A DNA stretch of 21,705 nucleotides from Clostridia bacterium (GCA_017461825.1 JAFTXB010000108.1:1-21705); one strand, 5' to 3'; shown: positions 1 through 8,057, numbered from the stretch's first letter. The notes: generated by a model from the sequence alone, not told the origin. Made by a program: numbers and translations.

Positions 1-5
1 AGCAT
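1..5 (-). CDS. Start codon of a gene leaving the window on the minus strand (partial)
   Basis: On the minus strand a GGAGG Shine-Dalgarno sequence (complement of 14-18) is followed after 8 bases by ATG (complement of 3-5) and then the window edge. Only the start codon and two further bases are visible, so no product can be named. The gene would be co-directional with the lipoprotein gene at 169-897, which ends about 160 bases upstream. The call rests on ribosome site and spacing alone. Confidence 0.45.
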
Positions 6-69
6 ATCTGAAACCTCCGATGATGTTTGTGTGGTAACTAACATTTTATCAGATTTTTTCAGATATGCT
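1..69 (-). promoter_or_regulatory. 12-bp inverted repeat enclosing the ribosome site and start codon of the left-edge gene
   Basis: AGCATATCTGAA (1-12) and TTCAGATATGCT (58-69) are perfect inverted repeats separated by 45 bases. Read on the minus strand, the downstream arm contains the putative ATG start and the loop contains its GGAGG. If both arms are transcribed, the start codon would be in a 12-bp stem. An extended -10-like TGATAAAAT lies between the arms on the minus strand; if that is the true promoter the upstream arm would not be in the RNA, and the repeat could instead be a protein-binding site. The left arm starts at base 1, so the repeat may extend outside the window. Confidence 0.4.
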
Positions 70-152
70 CTTTCTTTTTTTACTTTTTTACACTTTGTTT
101 GCAATATCTGTTGGCTTCACCCCAACATTTATTATAGAACCATCTTTTATTA

Positions 153-176
153 AAGCTTAAACGAGAAATTAAGCTT
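153..176 (-). repeat. 8-bp inverted repeat at the lipoprotein stop codon, possible weak terminator
   Basis: AAGCTTAA (153-160) and TTAAGCTT (169-176) form a perfect 8-bp stem with an 8-base loop, overlapping the TAA stop of the lipoprotein gene. The stem is AT-rich and no U-run follows on the minus strand, so it is at best a weak terminator or an mRNA 3'-end stabiliser. The rest of 70-168 is AT-rich, with a 5-bp stem (110-114 with 122-126) and nothing else recognisable. Confidence 0.3.
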
Positions 177-897
177 CCATTTCTTCATAGTCTGCCGCAT
201 CGGAGGGAGCGGAAACGGTGGGGATCTTGCCGGGATTTTCGAACTCGTATCTCATTTCGATATCCATGCTCATTTCACCAACCAATTCCTGCGTGTATGC
301 CATTTTCAGCTTGAGGCTGTAATCCAGCAGATTGTCGTCCTTGTCAAAGGTCAGCGTCAGCGAGATGTCGGAGTAGTCAACATCGGTGCCTTCCTCAACC
401 ATAGAGCCCACGGTTTCGTCAACGATCTCTTTGATATCTTTTGCATCCAGCGTCAGGGTAAAGGAGCGAACATCGCCATCCTCTTTGAGCTCAATATCCT
501 TAAAGTCGTCTTCGGTAAGCTTCGGGAAATCCGAGGAATTCATGGTCATTCCGTACTCATCGAGAAAATCTTCAAGAGAAAGCTCCATTTTGAACTTGCC
601 CATTTCTTTGCCCATATCCATGTACATTACGCCGTCAACATAAACAATGTCATAGTCTTCCATGTTGATCGCCATATTGTTGCCGTTTTTCTTAACGTCC
701 ATTTCAACGGTGGTGGAGTTGCTGGTCGAGCCCATTTTCATGTCCATTTTAATAATTGCCTTTGCTTCAAAGCCCTCGGCTTCATCCATTGCGGTCTTAG
801 CGGCGGTGTAAAGCGATTCGGGTGTATCCTTTTTACAGGATGCAAACGAGACGAGGCAAAGAATTGCCACAAGAAGTACCAAAATGCGTTTTTTCAT
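169..897 (-). CDS. Putative lipoprotein of unknown function
   Basis: 242 residues. The N-terminus is a lipoprotein signal: MKKR, a hydrophobic run at about 5-17, then SFASC with the acylated cysteine at residue 21. Phe at -3 is slightly off the usual lipobox. The mature part is acidic and rich in alternating hydrophobic and polar residues with several Met-rich strands (about 45-75), as in the LppX/LolA-like or DUF6612-type beta-rich lipoproteins of Clostridia. That resemblance is an impression, not a match. It should sit on the outer face of the cytoplasmic membrane. The start is supported by AAAGGA about 8 bases upstream. The gene lies downstream of mnmA in the same direction but has its own consensus promoter, so it is probably transcribed separately. 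Confidence 0.8.
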   Translation of the reverse strand: MKKRILVLLVAILCLVSFASCKKDTPESLYTAAKTAMDEAEGFEAKAIIKMDMKMGSTSNSTTVEMDVKKNGNNMAINMEDYDIVYVDGVMYMDMGKEMGKFKMELSLEDFLDEYGMTMNSSDFPKLTEDDFKDIELKEDGDVRSFTLTLDAKDIKEIVDETVGSMVEEGTDVDYSDISLTLTFDKDDNLLDYSLKLKMAYTQELVGEMSMDIEMRYEFENPGKIPTVSAPSDAADYEEMEA

Positions 898-949
898 AGA
901 TGTAATCCTTTCTTATCCCGATGTATTTTTTTGTTTTTTGGGATATCTC

Positions 950-978
950 ATTATAACACATTCAATGTAAAATGTCAA
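950..978 (-). promoter_or_regulatory. Consensus sigma-A promoter of the lipoprotein gene
   Basis: On the minus strand TTGACA (complement of 973-978), a 17-bp spacer and TATAAT (complement of 950-955) match both consensus hexamers exactly. TGTG stands one base before the -10, giving an extended -10. Transcription would start near 943, leaving a leader of about 45 bases. That leader contains a 6-bp stem, TATCCC/GGGATA (914-919 with 940-945), upstream of the ribosome site. Confidence 0.85.
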
Positions 979-1024
979 CAGAAAATAAAAAAAATATGAT
1001 ATTTTTGTGAATTTTGTTTAGCAG

Positions 1025-2101
1025 TCACGAAATGATTCCGCCACCAATTACCGTGTTTCCGTCGTAAAGTACAACCGACTGCCCCATTGAGATTGCCCGT
1101 TGAGGCTCATCAAAACGCAAAAAGATCGTGTCATCATCGGTCTGTTCCACCGTTGCCGCCGCAGGCTTTGCGGCATACCGTACCTTTGCCTCCACACGGA
1201 TCGGCGCATCGATTCGGGGCAGGGCAATCAAATTGATCCCATGCGCTGTCAGCTCCCGCCGAAAGAGATCTTCATTTGACCCCAGCGTTACAGTGTTGTT
1301 TTCGGCATCTTTTGCGCATACGTATGTCGGTTTTCCAAAGGCGATCCCCAGTCCCTTGCGCTGTCCGATCGTGTAGCGCAAATGTCCGCCGTGTCTCCCC
1401 AACACATTGCCGTCAAGATCGATAAAATTGCCTTCGGGAAAGCTCTTTTTTGTATACCGTTCAATAAATCCAACGTAATCGCCGTCGGGAATAAAGCAAA
1501 TATCCTGGCTGTCGCGCCGCTCTGCGTTGCAAAAGCCGTTCGCCATTGCCAGTTCACGCACTTCGGCTTTTGAAAGACTGCTCAAGGGAAAAACCGTGCG
1601 GGCAAGCTGCTCCTGCGTCAGCGACCACAACACATAGGTCTGATCCTTTGAGGCATCGTCCGCCGAGGAGAGCAGATATCGCCCCGCGCCGTCTTTTTCA
1701 ATTTTTGCATAGTGCCCCGTGGCAATTTTTTCGCATCCCAGCTCGCGCCCAACGTCGTAAAGGCGGGCAAATTTCATGGTGCGGTTGCACTCCACGCAGG
1801 GGTTTGGCGTGCCCCCCGCAAGATAGGTATTTACGAAATAATCCACCACGTGTGTGCAAAATTCGTCCGAAAGATCGCGTACGTGAAAGGGAATTCCCAA
1901 TTTTTCGGCAACACGCTCGGCGTCTCTGATCTCGGCGGTGCCGCCGCAAGCCTTTTCACCGTTTTGCATCAAGGCGGGGGAGAAGAGCTTCATCGTCACG
2001 CCCACGCAGTCAAAACCGCGGTTTTTGAGCAACAGTGCCGCAACGCTGCTGTCCACGCCGCCGCTCATGGCGACGAGAATTTTTTCGTTTACCATACTCA
2101 T
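1025..2101 (-). CDS. mnmA: tRNA-specific 2-thiouridylase MnmA
   Basis: 358 residues, the usual length for the family. MnmA adenylates C2 of the wobble uridine U34 in tRNA-Lys, -Glu and -Gln and replaces its oxygen with persulfide sulfur from a cysteine desulfurase relay; it is cytoplasmic. Visible motifs are the PP-loop SGGVDSS (13-19), the catalytic cysteines in NPCVEC (C102) and DICF (C202), GHYAKI (129-134), and the IGQRKGLG segment before the C-terminal beta-barrel. The reading frame opens five codons earlier (2116), but ATG at 2101 overlaps the trmL stop as ATGA, typical of translational coupling; ATG at 2095 is an alternative. It is the second gene of a trmL-mnmA operon. Confidence 0.97.
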   Translation of the reverse strand: MSMVNEKILVAMSGGVDSSVAALLLKNRGFDCVGVTMKLFSPALMQNGEKACGGTAEIRDAERVAEKLGIPFHVRDLSDEFCTHVVDYFVNTYLAGGTPNPCVECNRTMKFARLYDVGRELGCEKIATGHYAKIEKDGAGRYLLSSADDASKDQTYVLWSLTQEQLARTVFPLSSLSKAEVRELAMANGFCNAERRDSQDICFIPDGDYVGFIERYTKKSFPEGNFIDLDGNVLGRHGGHLRYTIGQRKGLGIAFGKPTYVCAKDAENNTVTLGSNEDLFRRELTAHGINLIALPRIDAPIRVEAKVRYAAKPAAATVEQTDDDTIFLRFDEPQRAISMGQSVVLYDGNTVIGGGIIS

Positions 2102-2607
2102 TCCTGCCCGTCCCATGAAAAGCGTGTCAATTCACCCGCGGTTTTCAGATCCTCAAAATTGCCTTGGCGCAGGATCTCATAAACCGCAACAGCCACCGTG
2201 TTTGAAAGATTCAGCGAGCGCAAACCCTCACGCATCGGCAGCCGAACGCAGGTGTCGGGGTGCTGTACCAAAAGCTCCTCGGGCAACCCCTTCGTTTCTT
2301 TTCCAAACATGATAAACACGGGGGAGGGATATTTCACATCACTGTAGATATGCTGTGCCTTGGTGGTAAAATAATAGACCTTTGCGTCGGGATTCTTGGT
2401 GTAAAAATCGTCAAGCCCGTCGTAGTAGGTAATGTCAAGGTGATGCCAGTAGTCAAGCCCTGCGCGTTTCAGCTTTTTGTCATCGATCGCAAACCCCAAC
2501 GGGCGGATCAGATGAAGTGCGGCACCCGTTGCGGCGCAGGTGCGGGCGATGTTGCCGGTATTTTGCGGAATTTCGGGCTCGTGCAGTACAATATTGATCT
2601 GTTTCAT
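2098..2607 (-). CDS. trmL: tRNA (cytidine/uridine-2'-O-)-methyltransferase TrmL
   Basis: 169 residues, a SPOUT-class methyltransferase that 2'-O-methylates the wobble nucleotide of tRNA-Leu isoacceptors using S-adenosylmethionine. The family pattern is clear: INIVLHEPEIPQNTGNIART at the N-terminus, HLIRPLGF at about 32-39, KRAGLDYW, then the knot segment FGKETKGLP and the C-terminal LRSLNLSNTVAVAVYE that binds SAM. The frame is open to 2709, but ATG at 2607 is where homology begins and has AAAGG 12-13 bases upstream. Its stop overlaps the mnmA start, so both tRNA wobble enzymes are made together. Confidence 0.95.
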   Translation of the reverse strand: MKQINIVLHEPEIPQNTGNIARTCAATGAALHLIRPLGFAIDDKKLKRAGLDYWHHLDITYYDGLDDFYTKNPDAKVYYFTTKAQHIYSDVKYPSPVFIMFGKETKGLPEELLVQHPDTCVRLPMREGLRSLNLSNTVAVAVYEILRQGNFEDLKTAGELTRFSWDGQE

Positions 2608-2640
2608 GAAAAAAAGTGCCTTTCGCGTGGATTTGGATAC

Positions 2641-2669
2641 ATGATACCACATTTTTTGCATTTGTGCAA
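2641..2669 (-). promoter_or_regulatory. Promoter of the trmL-mnmA operon
   Basis: Minus-strand TTGCAC (complement of 2664-2669), 17-bp spacer and TATCAT (complement of 2641-2646), with TGTG one base before the -10. Transcription would begin near 2634, about 27 bases before the trmL ATG. It is divergent from the secA promoter. Confidence 0.7.
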
Positions 2670-2794
2670 GACAAAAACGCAGTATTTTATTAAAATTTAC
2701 AATTTGCAATATATTTTAAAGATATTTTATAGTATAATAAAAGTAACTATGGCAAAAATCGCTTGAGCGAGCGGCAAATTCAACCAACCGTTGC

Positions 2795-2823
2795 TTGAAA
2801 AGTGCGGCGGGATATGGTATTAT
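2795..2823 (+). promoter_or_regulatory. Promoter of secA
   Basis: TTGAAA (2795-2800), 17-bp spacer, TATTAT (2818-2823), with TATG one base before the -10. The start would be near 2830, giving a leader of about 46 bases with GGAAAGGA (2861-2868) seven bases before the ATG. A second TATAAT at 2733-2738 lacks a convincing -35. The remainder of 2670-2794 is AT-rich with no further signal that I recognise. Confidence 0.75.
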
Positions 2824-2875
2824 ATCCTTGTCATGTGCATGCCGTGCTCGTTTGGCGAGAGGAAAGGATCGATCT

Positions 2876-5647
2876 ATGTCACTCATTACCAAACTGTTTG
2901 GAACCTACAGCCAGCGCCAGCTCAAAAAGGTCGGAGCAATTGCCGATCTTGTCGACGCGTTGGCAGAAAAATACACCGCTATGAGCGACGCCGAGCTGAA
3001 GGCAACCACAAAGGAACTCAAGGCTCGTCTTGCCGCAGGTGAAACGCTGGACGATATTCTGCCCGATGCATTTGCGGCAGTCCGTGAGGCGGCAGACCGC
3101 GTGCTTGGCAAGCGTCCCTTCCGTGTGCAGATCCTCGGCGGTATCGTGCTTCATCAGGGGCGTATTGCCGAAATGAAAACGGGTGAAGGAAAAACGCTTG
3201 TCGCAACCCTTCCCGCATACCTCAACGCGCTCACGGGTGAGGGCGTGCATATCGTCACGGTCAACGACTATCTGGCACGCGTCGGTGCCGAGGAAATGGG
3301 GCGCGTATACGAATTTATGGGACTTACCACGGGTCTTGTTGTTCACGGACAGAGTGCTGAGGAAAAGCACGCCGCGTATAACTCCGACATTACCTACGGA
3401 ACCAACAATGAGTTCGGCTTTGACTATCTGCGCGACAACATGGTTATTTACAAGCATCAAATGGTACAGCGCGGTCACGTCTTTGCCATTGTCGACGAGG
3501 TCGACTCGATCCTTATCGACGAGGCGCGTACCCCGCTCATCATTTCGGGCGCGGGAGATACCGCAACCGATCTCTACGAGCGCGCCGAGCGTTTGGTACG
3601 CTCCATGCGCAAGTTCGTCATCAAGGAGCTGGATAACAAAGAAAGCCACGACGATATCAACGCCGATTATATCGTTGACGAAAAGGCAAATAACGCGATT
3701 CTGACCCCGCAGGGTACCAAAAAGGCGGAGGCATTCTTCGGGCTCGAAAACTTCACCGATCCCGAAAACGTCACCATCGTCCATCACGTCAATCAGGCGA
3801 TCCGCGCGCATGGCTGCATGCACCGCGACGTTGACTACGTGGTCAACGAAAAGGGCGTTATGATCGTCGATTCCTTCACGGGACGCCTCATGCCCGGCAG
3901 ACGCTATTCCGACGGTCTGCACCAGGCAATTGAAGCAAAAGAGGGCGTGCAGGTGCAAAAGGAGAACAAAACGCTTGCCACCATCACCTTCCAGAATTAT
4001 TTCCGTATGTATCGCAAGCTTTCGGGTATGACGGGAACGGCGCTGACCGAGGAAAACGAATTCCGTGAGATCTACAACCTCGACGTTGTGGAGATCCCCA
4101 CCAACAAGCCCATGATCCGAAACGATCATCCCGACGCGGTCTACCGCAGTATGGAGGGCAAATACCGCGCCATCGTCGAGCAGGTCATCGAGTGCCACAA
4201 AAAGGGACAACCCGTCCTTGTCGGTACGGTGTCGATCGACAAATCCGAGGCACTTTCGGTACGCCTCAAAAAAGCGGGCATTCCGCACACCGTCCTCAAC
4301 GCAAAATATCACGCAAAGGAAGCCGAGATCGTTGCCCAGGCAGGTAAGCCCGGGGCAGTCACCATTTCCACCAACATGGCAGGGCGCGGAACCGATATCC
4401 TGCTCGGCGGCAACCCCGAGTTCATGGCAAAGGCAGACCTGCGCGCCAAGGGCTACTCCGAGGAGGCGATCGCCGCCTGCGCGGGCTCGGCAGATACCGA
4501 CAACGAGGAGATCCTTGAGGCAAGAGCACTCTTCCGTGAGCTGGTAAAGCAGTATAAGGAGCAGATCGCGCCCGAGGCTAAAAAGGTCTGCGAGGCGGGC
4601 GGTCTCTTCATCCTCGGTACAGAGCGACACGAGAGCCGACGCATCGACAACCAGCTCAGAGGTCGTTCGGGCCGTCAGGGTGACCCCGGAGAATCGCGCT
4701 TCTTCCTTTCGATGGAGGACGATCTCATGCGCCTCTTCGGCACCGAAAAGCTGCAGGGCATCGTGAGCGCCCTCAAAATGCCCGAGGATACCCCCATTGA
4801 TGCCAAGATCCTTTCCAACGCCATCGAAAGCGCGCAAAAGCGGATCGAGGATGCCAACTTCAAGCGCAGAAAGTACGTTTTGGCTTATGACGATGTCATG
4901 AATCAACAGCGTACCGTCATTTACAAGCAGCGTCAGGACGTGCTCAATGGGGAGGATATCTCCGAGACCATCCGCAAAATGCTTTCCACCACCGTTGAAA
5001 GCGTCGTTGAGGGCTTTACGAGAAGTGAAATTCCCGACGAGTGGGAGTTCGACGCGCTTCGCGCACACTTCATGGGACTTCTCACCACCGAGGACGATTT
5101 CCACTATACCCAAGAAGAACTCAACAATCTCGACCGCGACAGCATTACAAAAACGCTCACCGACCGAGCCTTTGAACGCTATGAGGAAAAGGAGGATCTG
5201 TTCGGCGAGGAGACCTTCCGCGAGGTCGAGCGCGCGATCCTGTTGCGCAACGTCGACACCGCTTGGATGGAGCATATCGACATCATGGACGATCTCAAGG
5301 GCAACGTAGGGCTTCAAAGCTACGCCCAGCGCGATCCTATAACCGAATACCGTATTCAGGGTGCCGATCTCTTTGACACCATGGTCGATGACATCCGTCA
5401 AAAGACGGTTCGCACCATTCTGTCGGTCGTGCCGCGTGTTCAGCCCATTCAGCGCGTGCAGGTCGCAAATCCTTTGAGCACAGGCCCTGCGGGAACCGTT
5501 GTCAAGAAAAAGACTGTCGTCAACCGCCGTGCCGCAACCACCGTTGTACGTGACGGCGCAAGGGTTGGCAGAAATGATCCATGCCCCTGCGGAAGCGGCA
5601 AAAAATATAAAAACTGCTGCTTGCGCAACGAAAACGCGGGAGGCTGA
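2876..5647 (+). CDS. secA: Preprotein translocase ATPase SecA
   Basis: 923 residues. SecA is the ATP-driven motor that pushes preproteins through SecYEG at the membrane. Motifs in order: Walker A MKTGEGKT (100-107), preprotein-binding region from about 220, VDEVDSILIDEARTP (Walker B and the family signature), NMAGRGTDILLGGNP, QLRGRSGRQGDPG (motif VI), the helical scaffold and wing domains, and a C-terminal SEC-C zinc site with CPCGS and NCC (cysteines 903, 905, 914, 915). The frame is open 27 codons further upstream, but ATG at 2876 carries the family N-terminus MSLITKLFGTYSQRQLKK and a good ribosome site. Length and all motor motifs indicate canonical SecA1, not SecA2. The downstream membrane-protein gene begins 5 bases after its stop. 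Confidence 0.98.
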   Translation: MSLITKLFGTYSQRQLKKVGAIADLVDALAEKYTAMSDAELKATTKELKARLAAGETLDDILPDAFAAVREAADRVLGKRPFRVQILGGIVLHQGRIAEMKTGEGKTLVATLPAYLNALTGEGVHIVTVNDYLARVGAEEMGRVYEFMGLTTGLVVHGQSAEEKHAAYNSDITYGTNNEFGFDYLRDNMVIYKHQMVQRGHVFAIVDEVDSILIDEARTPLIISGAGDTATDLYERAERLVRSMRKFVIKELDNKESHDDINADYIVDEKANNAILTPQGTKKAEAFFGLENFTDPENVTIVHHVNQAIRAHGCMHRDVDYVVNEKGVMIVDSFTGRLMPGRRYSDGLHQAIEAKEGVQVQKENKTLATITFQNYFRMYRKLSGMTGTALTEENEFREIYNLDVVEIPTNKPMIRNDHPDAVYRSMEGKYRAIVEQVIECHKKGQPVLVGTVSIDKSEALSVRLKKAGIPHTVLNAKYHAKEAEIVAQAGKPGAVTISTNMAGRGTDILLGGNPEFMAKADLRAKGYSEEAIAACAGSADTDNEEILEARALFRELVKQYKEQIAPEAKKVCEAGGLFILGTERHESRRIDNQLRGRSGRQGDPGESRFFLSMEDDLMRLFGTEKLQGIVSALKMPEDTPIDAKILSNAIESAQKRIEDANFKRRKYVLAYDDVMNQQRTVIYKQRQDVLNGEDISETIRKMLSTTVESVVEGFTRSEIPDEWEFDALRAHFMGLLTTEDDFHYTQEELNNLDRDSITKTLTDRAFERYEEKEDLFGEETFREVERAILLRNVDTAWMEHIDIMDDLKGNVGLQSYAQRDPITEYRIQGADLFDTMVDDIRQKTVRTILSVVPRVQPIQRVQVANPLSTGPAGTVVKKKTVVNRRAATTVVRDGARVGRNDPCPCGSGKKYKNCCLRNENAGG

Positions 5648-5652
5648 CCGAC

Positions 5653-6384
5653 ATGGGTTTTGGCTATCTTCTTATCGGCTATCTCATATCATACGTGCTT
5701 TCACTCACCGTCAGCGGACTTGGCTTTGGCGGATTGGCACTGCTTTTGGGATATGCTGTTATGCTGATGGGGCTTCGCGAGCTGGAGCATTTTGAGCCAA
5801 TGTTTGCATGGAGCAAATGGTTGCTCATTCCCATGGCTGCCTTTGCCGTTTTCGATACGGCAACAGCACTTGACAAGCTTTTTTTGTGGCAGCTGCCCAT
5901 CTTTTCGGAGGCGATCATTTCCATATGCGACATTGCCTCGTTCGCGCTTTCCATAATCTTTCATTTTGCGTTGCTGTCCGCGATACGCACCATTTCAACT
6001 TCGGTCGGGATCACCTCCATGGCGGTATCGGCGGTTCGGAATACCGTCTTTATCGGGATGTATGCCGTTGTGACCTGCGTTGCCAATCTGCCGCTTGCGT
6101 TTTCGGAGGATGTCACAAACATCTTGTCCTTTGCGGCATTGCTCCTCAACATCGTTTGGGTGGCTTGCAACCTTTTGTTGCTGCTTGCTTGCAACAAAAA
6201 CATTTGCCGCAAGGGTGACGAGGAACAGACACCGCGCCGTTCAAGGCTCAAGTGGTTTAACAAGATCGACGATATTTATGAAAAAAACAAGCAAAACACC
6301 ATTGACAGCACACGCGAGTATGCCGAGGAGGTTTTGCGCCGCCGTCAGGCTGAGCGTGAAAAGAAGAAAAAAAGAAAGAAATAA
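5653..6384 (+). CDS. Polytopic membrane protein of unknown function
   Basis: 243 residues, not a family I can name. About five hydrophobic stretches are visible (roughly 5-42, 55-72, 84-112, 122-145, 157-182), followed by a cytosolic-looking, strongly basic tail from about 185 that ends in EKKKKRKK and contains a likely amphipathic helix (EYAEEVLRRRQAEREK). The N-terminal LLLGYAVMLMGLREL resembles the LLGYLLLYVGLARL segment of the next gene, so the two may share a domain. GGGAGG inside the last secA codons lies 9 bases before the ATG, suggesting coupling to secA. The Lys/Arg-rich tail could bind membrane lipid or RNA; this is a guess. Confidence 0.75.
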   Translation: MGFGYLLIGYLISYVLSLTVSGLGFGGLALLLGYAVMLMGLRELEHFEPMFAWSKWLLIPMAAFAVFDTATALDKLFLWQLPIFSEAIISICDIASFALSIIFHFALLSAIRTISTSVGITSMAVSAVRNTVFIGMYAVVTCVANLPLAFSEDVTNILSFAALLLNIVWVACNLLLLLACNKNICRKGDEEQTPRRSRLKWFNKIDDIYEKNKQNTIDSTREYAEEVLRRRQAEREKKKKRKK

Positions 6385-6408
6385 ACACGTGAAAGGGGAG
6401 AACAGTAA

Positions 6409-7833
6409 ATGAACGAAAAACGCCATACCGGTATGGGGCTTGGTATCTGCATGCTCGCGGGTGTCCTGCTTTTTCATCCAATTGTCGCGGGTATTGATAT
6501 TCTTCCCGATTTGTTGGGCTATCTTTTGCTTTATGTCGGACTGGCGCGTCTGTCCGACCTCAACGGACATATCAACGAAGCAAGGCGTCGTTTTCGCGTG
6601 ATGCTTTTCGTTGGCGCGGGGCAGATCTTTGCAACCTACACCGTATACGGCATGATCGAAGGCATGATGCAGGAGCGTCCTGCCGAAATGAGTGCTTACG
6701 AGGGCCCCATGCTCACCCTGCTGTTTACTTTTGTTTTATTGGTACTGCAATGGTTCTTTTTGATCCCCGCTTGGAAAGAGCTTTTTCTCGGGCTTGGAAC
6801 CATGGCGGAACGCTTTGATTGCTCAGAGCTCATGCAAGAGCACCGCGGAAAGACCCGTTGCGAGCGTTTAGCAAGCCTGTCTGCCTTTTTTGTGGTGACA
6901 GCATCGCTTCTTTCACTCCTGCCCGAGGCAAGCGTGCTGACCTCTTATGAGGCGCACAAGGGAAACCCGCTCTTTCCGTTCGATTGGTTTGAATACATCG
7001 TGCTGTTTCGTACGGCAGCGGGTGCGGTGTCGGCAATTATCGGTCTCATATGGCTGATCTCTTATCTGCGTTGCCTCGCGGCGTTTCGGAGCAACCGAAA
7101 TTTTACCGAACAAGCCGCCACCGCGTACGAGACCGAGATCCTGCCCCAAACCGGAATGCTCACCGTGCGCCGCTTTCGGTCAGCCTTTTTGCTGTTTACC
7201 GTCGGCTCGGTCTTTGCCATGTCGATTCGTGTCAATAACCGCGCGCTCCTGCCGGGAGTCGTGTTTGCGGTTTTTGTCATTGCAGGTGTGCTCCTTCTCG
7301 GAAAACGCATTGAAAAAAAGCAGGGATGTATCACAGCGGCGGTTTTGTTGGCACTGGTCAGCGCGGCGCAGCTTGTCACAAATCACCTCTTTCTCCAAAA
7401 GCACCTGCCCGAAGCATCCTTGTATGAGACAGATGCCTATTGGCGTTTTTTCACAGTCCGCGTGCTTGATGCCGCAGAGGCGGCAGCAACCCTTATTCTC
7501 ATAGCCGCCTTGCTCGGTGTGCTTTACGAGCTTGTTCGCACGTATACGGCAGTCGACTACGGAACAAAGGGGAGTGAAAATCTTTCCTATTACGCCACCG
7601 AGCGACAGCACAAAGCATTTCAAAAAAGAATGATCATTTTATTTGTCATTTTTTTCCTCTCGGCAATCGCAACCGTTTTCGATGCCATTTACCGCCTCGA
7701 ACTTGGTTGGATCTGGATCATAGCACTCGTATGCTCAACAGTCGGTGTTTGGAATCTGCATTCTTTAACACAGGACATTTGTGAGCAGATCGGTTATTAT
7801 TATCATTCCGACGGCATGAATAAAAACGTTTAA
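6409..7833 (+). CDS. Large polytopic membrane protein of unknown function
   Basis: 474 residues with about nine to eleven hydrophobic segments spread over the whole length and no enzymatic motif that I recognise. The N-terminus has the pattern HPIVAGIDILPDLLGYLLLY followed by VGLARL, which recurs in uncharacterised Clostridia membrane proteins (IDILPDxxGYxLxxxGLxxL). The preceding gene carries a shorter version. AAGGGGAG about 10 bases before the ATG supports the start. The gap to the preceding gene is only 24 bases. No signal peptide or periplasmic domain is evident. A transport or membrane-sensing role would be speculation. Confidence 0.75.
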   Translation: MNEKRHTGMGLGICMLAGVLLFHPIVAGIDILPDLLGYLLLYVGLARLSDLNGHINEARRRFRVMLFVGAGQIFATYTVYGMIEGMMQERPAEMSAYEGPMLTLLFTFVLLVLQWFFLIPAWKELFLGLGTMAERFDCSELMQEHRGKTRCERLASLSAFFVVTASLLSLLPEASVLTSYEAHKGNPLFPFDWFEYIVLFRTAAGAVSAIIGLIWLISYLRCLAAFRSNRNFTEQAATAYETEILPQTGMLTVRRFRSAFLLFTVGSVFAMSIRVNNRALLPGVVFAVFVIAGVLLLGKRIEKKQGCITAAVLLALVSAAQLVTNHLFLQKHLPEASLYETDAYWRFFTVRVLDAAEAAATLILIAALLGVLYELVRTYTAVDYGTKGSENLSYYATERQHKAFQKRMIILFVIFFLSAIATVFDAIYRLELGWIWIIALVCSTVGVWNLHSLTQDICEQIGYYYHSDGMNKNV

Positions 7834-7884
7834 AATAACACATAATGAGGTTGTAACCCAAATAAACAAAGGAGTACAACCGTC

Positions 7885-8034
7885 ATGCAAAACAATCAAA
7901 TCAATAACAACCAAAACAATCAGAACAATAACAATCGGAACCAGAACAACAACCAGAACAACAACCAGAACAAGAATCAAAACAACAATCAGAACAACAA
8001 CCAAAACAACAGCAATCGCAATTCCGGCAGATAA
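7885..8034 (+). CDS. Asn/Gln-rich 49-residue micro-protein
   Basis: An open frame of 49 codons, ATG at 7885 to TAA at 8032, with AAAGGAG (7868-7874) 10 bases upstream. The product is almost only Asn and Gln, beginning MQNNQINNNQNNQ and continuing as QNNN tetrads (QNNNQNNNQNKNQNNN); the only other residues are one Ile, one Lys, three Arg, two Ser and one Gly, and it ends SNRNSGR. Asn codons mix AAC and AAT and Gln codons mix CAG and CAA, so the repeat is kept at the protein level and not only as a DNA slippage tract. Similar Asn-rich small proteins occur in Clostridia without known function, and gamma-type spore proteins are also Asn/Gln-rich, but I cannot assign it to either. It lies 51 bases after a membrane-protein gene and 68 bases before the ABC/DUF1854 module, same strand. 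Confidence 0.7.
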   Translation: MQNNQINNNQNNQNNNNRNQNNNQNNNQNKNQNNNQNNNQNNSNRNSGR

Positions 8035-8043
8035 GCCGACGCT

Positions 8044-8057
8044 CTCCCGTAAGGGAG
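8044..8057 (+). other. Short intercistronic hairpin with a GUAA tetraloop
   Basis: CTCCC (8044-8048), GTAA, GGGAG (8053-8057): a 5-bp GC-rich stem capped by a GNRA-type tetraloop, 10 bases after the Asn/Gln-rich gene. No U-run follows, so it is unlikely to be an intrinsic terminator; it may stabilise or delimit an mRNA 3' end. Confidence 0.35.

Noticed and set aside
1..69. The 12-bp inverted repeat read as an insertion-sequence end
   Set aside because: No transposase, target duplication or second copy is visible, and the arms are only 45 bases apart.
2733..2738. TATAAT read as the main secA promoter
   Set aside because: No -35 at 16-18 bp; the promoter at 2795-2823 is closer and better matched.
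2879..5401. An 840-codon open frame on the strand opposite secA
   Set aside because: It is fully antisense to a certain secA, with no ribosome site or recognisable domain; such frames arise from biased codon use in the sense gene.
7885..8034. The repeated CAG AAC AAC AAC tract read as a CRISPR or minisatellite array
   Set aside because: The period is 12 bp with variable synonymous codons and no spacers; it reads cleanly as coding sequence.
8044..8057. GUAA-loop hairpin read as an intrinsic terminator
   Set aside because: The stem is only 5 bp and no U-run follows; kept only as a possible mRNA-stabilising hairpin.
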